A stretch of DNA of 64,000 nt from Schizochytrium sp. TIO01. Taxonomy: Eukaryota; Sar; Bigyra; Thraustochytrida; Thraustochytriidae. A model generated the notes under the pieces. That model did not search any database, was not told the origin of the DNA, and saw only the letters and a list, made by a program, of their open reading frames with translations. Both the position numbers and the translations under genes were made by a program. Positions 62,701-64,000 of this stretch are shown here, in pieces (the first letter of the stretch is position 1; the number at the start of each line of letters is the position of its first letter). Location of the stretch: the NCBI GenBank assembly GCA_004764695.1, contig SMSO01000032.1, positions 4,260,983 to 4,324,982 of the forward strand, given 5' to 3'.

Positions 62701-64000
62701 TTGCGCGAGGAGCTCATAAGGTCAAACCTCGGCATCTCAAATGCTCGCTCCAGATCAAGTTTATGCCGTACAATTCTCAAGGCGTACAACAAGCGATGAG
62801 TTGCATGAAGAGGCAGAAGACGGTTCCAATCTTGCTCCAAGGATTCAATTTCTTTTACCATGGCTTCATCAGCTTGAAAAAGAAGCATACAATCCCAAAG
62901 ACTTTGGGCCGCCGTTGGATCAGAAGAAACAATTGTGGACCCCATGCCAGGCAATGGATCAAGAACTTGGAACATCTGATTGCATAAAGATGTCACAAAA
63001 TCAGCTGGAAACGTGAGTGAGGACGTGTTGAGATCACTGTCCATCGTTGAAATAGTTGACTTGCGAGGAACTCCTGTAAGGTTTGCGTTTTGTTGCGATG
63101 GGAACACAGGAATTTTGTAGCTTGATTCAAGGGATTTCTGCACAAGTGGAGCAGCAAGTGCTACCAGTTGCTCTTGCCGGCGCTCATCCCCGCCAACAGG
63201 CTGAAGTTTTTCTTTCTTTGTCTGGCCTTGGTCTGTAGAGGTGTTTACTGTTGCACGCTCAAGCTTAACGTCCAGAACCTTGACAGTGTCCCAATCTCGG
63301 AAACCAAGACTCTTCAAAGTCTGATTTAGATCTTCATCTTCGAACGGCTTTGGCGGATCGGAGAGCTTGAGTTGCTCACCACCTTCCGTAGCCCCGCGGT
63401 CCATGTGTGGATCATTTTCAGTGCCCCGCATCCGGGTTGGATGACTAGTACTTCGCTTCAGCTCGATAGCATCTCGGTCACTTACAAATAGGCCAGTGTC
63501 AATAGAGGCGGGCCTGGGCAGACCCGGTAAAGTTGGACTTGCTTGTGTGGGAGACTCCGGCCCAATCTCAGTGCTAGGAGTAGGCACTGGACCTCCCATA
63601 GTTTTCAAACGTGAGTTATACTCTTGAGACGTCTCGGATTGGATCTCAGAAACCACCTCTTCTTCAGCAAACCAGTCATCAAAACCTGTAGACGCATCAG
63701 ATACACGACATGGGTTATTCACCAGACGCATGGTTAAGCTAGATGCTGGAACCTTAATTTCCGAAGCGATCTGCGCGCGAAGATTTGCAAGAGTGTCGTC
63801 CCCATTTAAGCGCAAACTAAATGAAGTGCCAGGTCCGATTGGGATATATTCGCGTCTAGTCAGTGATCCTGGAAAGCCAACAGCAGGAGGAATTACAACT
63901 ATGTTTAGATCAGACTCTGAGGCTTGGTGATTGTAATGTCGAAGAAAGAGTTTTAGCATTGCTGACGCACGCCGCGCCTGGCGAAGCATTTTCGTGATAT
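56721..64000 (-). CDS. Giant ubiquitin-specific protease, USP9X/USP24/USP34 class (N-terminus beyond window)
   Basis: The frame is open from the right edge to the stop at 56721, over 2,420 codons without an intron. An in-frame ATG at 63989 exists but the frame continues upstream of it, so the N-terminus is probably outside. Residue numbers are from that ATG. A ubiquitin-like region lies at about 28-110 (FSLRLNGDDTLANLRAQI), then a disordered part and a helical-repeat region (about 330-1100). The catalytic USP domain starts at GLQNLGATCYMNSFLQQL (Cys1117), with RDVYEFASQLFDQ, LIINLKRFEFD, HTGTMDSGHYYSF (His1415) and EFNDKFV. Insertions and an acidic, Ser-rich linker follow, then another helical-repeat region to the C-terminus. 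This is the layout of very large deubiquitinases acting in protein stability and signalling. All catalytic residues are present. The class is firm, the exact orthologue is not. Confidence 0.93.
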   Translation of the reverse strand, partial: ITKMLRQARRASAMLKLFLRHYNHQASESDLNIVVIPPAVGFPGSLTRREYIPIGPGTSFSLRLNGDDTLANLRAQIASEIKVPASSLTMRLVNNPCRVSDASTGFDDWFAEEEVVSEIQSETSQEYNSRLKTMGGPVPTPSTEIGPESPTQASPTLPGLPRPASIDTGLFVSDRDAIELKRSTSHPTRMRGTENDPHMDRGATEGGEQLKLSDPPKPFEDEDLNQTLKSLGFRDWDTVKVLDVKLERATVNTSTDQGQTKKEKLQPVGGDERRQEQLVALAAPLVQKSLESSYKIPVFPSQQNANLTGVPRKSTISTMDSDLNTSSLTFPADFVTSLCNQMFQVLDPLPGMGSTIVSSDPTAAQSLWDCMLLFQADEAMVKEIESLEQDWNRLLPLHATHRLLYALRIVRHKLDLERAFEMPRFDLMSSSRNFNAASTSSEWMKRFLSGSGMDHLLQILLHHRSLTGPRRVECISVLVEMISALLFADRGFRRRLGFFLQVSSPRASNQFSLQTFSKSEEMLASPTSGPASPNRNIGAEDTFRAGHTSEASGAAGGTGANSISTSGNTASVANTASSSPNNADENTFWRFATMIKGRRGSRRARRNTTLAAPQRLAQADRVNDQGSHSTGIAHDDNYIRYGVGNTPVLTHGPLPASLSEELGTSPAINDDIEKSNEGGSRDYSIHLRGSQAPPLEDILACRPNDFPRIVECVLEAMLVCTSDAFISVDEIRSVVDRGLYLIMSCISVGNIDTVRAFIRFEHLRELTEQLLIYCEDRVTRMQACTSILTLCSLVETCEDMKDNAPVSERRSFSRDYLLLLLPIIKAMHAPLRSDQRDGMLVRRAYRNLSSSCSEFHMLLIGLIDMVDDTLVEQAENKKSDAAYEGHEKGKASSCDATSPEEVETSDASLIKDVFMHCLEALLSHESLESFHTDREDQLLIGLLRLLRTLVAKNKMLKTFAIDHGLLRYLYHDLLFASSYNFEGDRARLEMIRSEARQNEGRASGVSLLDSSRSGSGSSKRGARGMLRRSFSGQSLIIHDRSALCKSEASRDAAFALLVELLENCPGNVAALCEMLDEDGVGGASKPGFRSRFAKEWNYNPLALVKHPQQFTGLQNLGATCYMNSFLQQLFHIPSFAEAILSIPAVQSGTLLYQLQVTFGSLRVSTKHFYDPLPLCKSFAEVNGMPLNLTEQRDVYEFASQLFDQIESESGQAREIVQTHFRGMLVNQIISKDPNNPYVSERPDPFHCLPLDIKGCSNLPEALEALVQSELLTGDNQFKLDSGERVDAIKRTCIKELPDHLIINLKRFEFDLQTMTRRKLNDRFEFPLVLDLEPYTYDFITQNNRSQHDSSEGEGSPNGSVTSSTLSQSGASEDGAQTNHETPDRHQQNSSHDRIAPGSSFKYELVGIIAHTGTMDSGHYYSFLRERRPRYPKVGGQWIEFNDKFVWPYPIDCIPGDCFGGKDRIPRGDGSTVEVVKSRSAYVLVYDRIADQSPHWGVESPETKLTRSPGLWSDLEDLEGGDSTFDRGLDDSEDDDEDDDLEVDESLNQNEDVQYPCDSKNIYDSTLHPVREELEKDYSTVDVQAPDDSGDLSSPKSASSMSQGRSSLFSIGSALAQAALGTNKEENSQNGTGKGGEQARQGENDLQHDLQTKSESVGSSEILRSGTSEVKAVEADPATCQESDYSGTGLRSQDTADVDEEDDDDLPAPPLITMEQAGLLGRFKVSNPQELLAALDAVDASMGSPEPAINSAIGTSFESEDTKSPFRLALSPLSRSLRLTRGRGGRPGRPWEDAAKDGGVDDRGVDLLRHFMNRRRRRNSIRLESSSLAYASRMEYLQNGRDNTANHKASMLKLPSHVVDALLKDNLTFIRDNYVFDASTYKFTWNLMRIGLDPEIAGCRESITRLSIQFLLDVPAHGWGTLVEGLFPEWEDRLLVLLDGSPQAQRWLLSYMTDKDKLCDIFLLCPKPKLRTAVASLLMASMQGEGGERAFETDAFIRCFHASLSTQITTLDTCATYFEVLKAYALLGSLEAGTLLDLGFLQPVADLFVAHEGSTPTAGTKAAASFLRTLVSCAAERRLNRKKKQRHFSVLDDFVPLEDEARENTVAGEKVKGKTLGDILPSESGHPNQTIGSNDASSNSTPSKTSNTKPAEKSEDPVSRDTETKMGVQSEHVGVVLDERTEDDKSKSSSTTNVIKLGQPGDEELSTTELETNPALAVQGEKNLVNTVIGEKNEMVFKEGGISSSIELSSNGDGANGDLKIQSEVFIEDDLVDFAMSAELWKKLILLDEYNSVEIMKAITCASERFSMVMASFLVSLLIEKGTVYSIHPRVLVLLRMLKHLFLPRAEWRAFAMRVRASQAVPKLVRQLSLAHSRQVPRWEFLIFHGCKMLLETAARSPEMRACVRAQEQELASMSQAMNASTGKRT

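Overview
This is a stretch of nuclear DNA from a microbial eukaryote. The genes are split by a few short GT-AG introns, there are no operons or ribosome binding sites, and the proteins include eukaryote-only families (Sm D3, EMC3, TSR2, a giant ubiquitin protease, an SR-like RanBP2 zinc-finger protein). Most genes have one exon. The four introns I could place, in three genes, are about 170-510 bp with GTAAGT or GTACGT donors. No species marker is present. A stramenopile protist, perhaps a labyrinthulomycete, is my guess from the gene style and the LOV fusion, and it is not proven.

Layout. 1-11.2 kb is a gene-rich left arm: the C-terminal end of a helical protein (1-779), a small FCS-type zinc-finger protein (1926-2444), an SR-like protein with five RanBP2-type fingers (3205-4680, minus), a possible small tail-anchored protein (5282-5614, minus), an acidic/basic nucleolar-type C2H2 protein (6161-7129), the ribosome-assembly factor TSR2 (7835-8721, minus, two exons) and a LOV photosensor fused to GTP cyclohydrolase II (9652-11212, minus, broken by one extra base). 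13.6-18.4 kb holds a VKOR-type enzyme, a nucleoside hydrolase and the three-exon EMC3 gene.

18.4-34.9 kb is a very AT-rich expanse with no convincing gene, only relic-like exons, GC-richer islands and microsatellites. It ends in a repeat-dense segment in front of a large unrecognised gene (35.0-38.7 kb) whose C-terminus looks TIR-like. Sm D3 follows (40.5 kb).

42.9-48.5 kb is a complete, young Ty1/copia retrotransposon on the minus strand, with 338/337-bp LTRs that differ at two places, a 5-bp target duplication, an intact 1652-codon gag-pol and a primer site matching the anticodon arm of initiator tRNA-Met. It sits about 250 bp upstream of a decayed copy of a secreted/GPI-like surface protein gene. 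The intact paralogue lies 5 kb further on (53762-54529). The right end has a two-exon cytochrome b5 and a 7.3-kb intronless ubiquitin-specific protease that runs off the window.

The functional themes are household ones: RNA processing and ribosome assembly (TSR2, Sm D3, RanBP2-finger protein, nucleolar protein), ER membrane and redox work (EMC3, VKOR, cytochrome b5), and nucleotide/flavin metabolism (nucleoside hydrolase, GTP cyclohydrolase II). The most striking single item is the LOV-GTP cyclohydrolase II fusion: an FMN-binding light sensor joined to the first enzyme of FMN synthesis.
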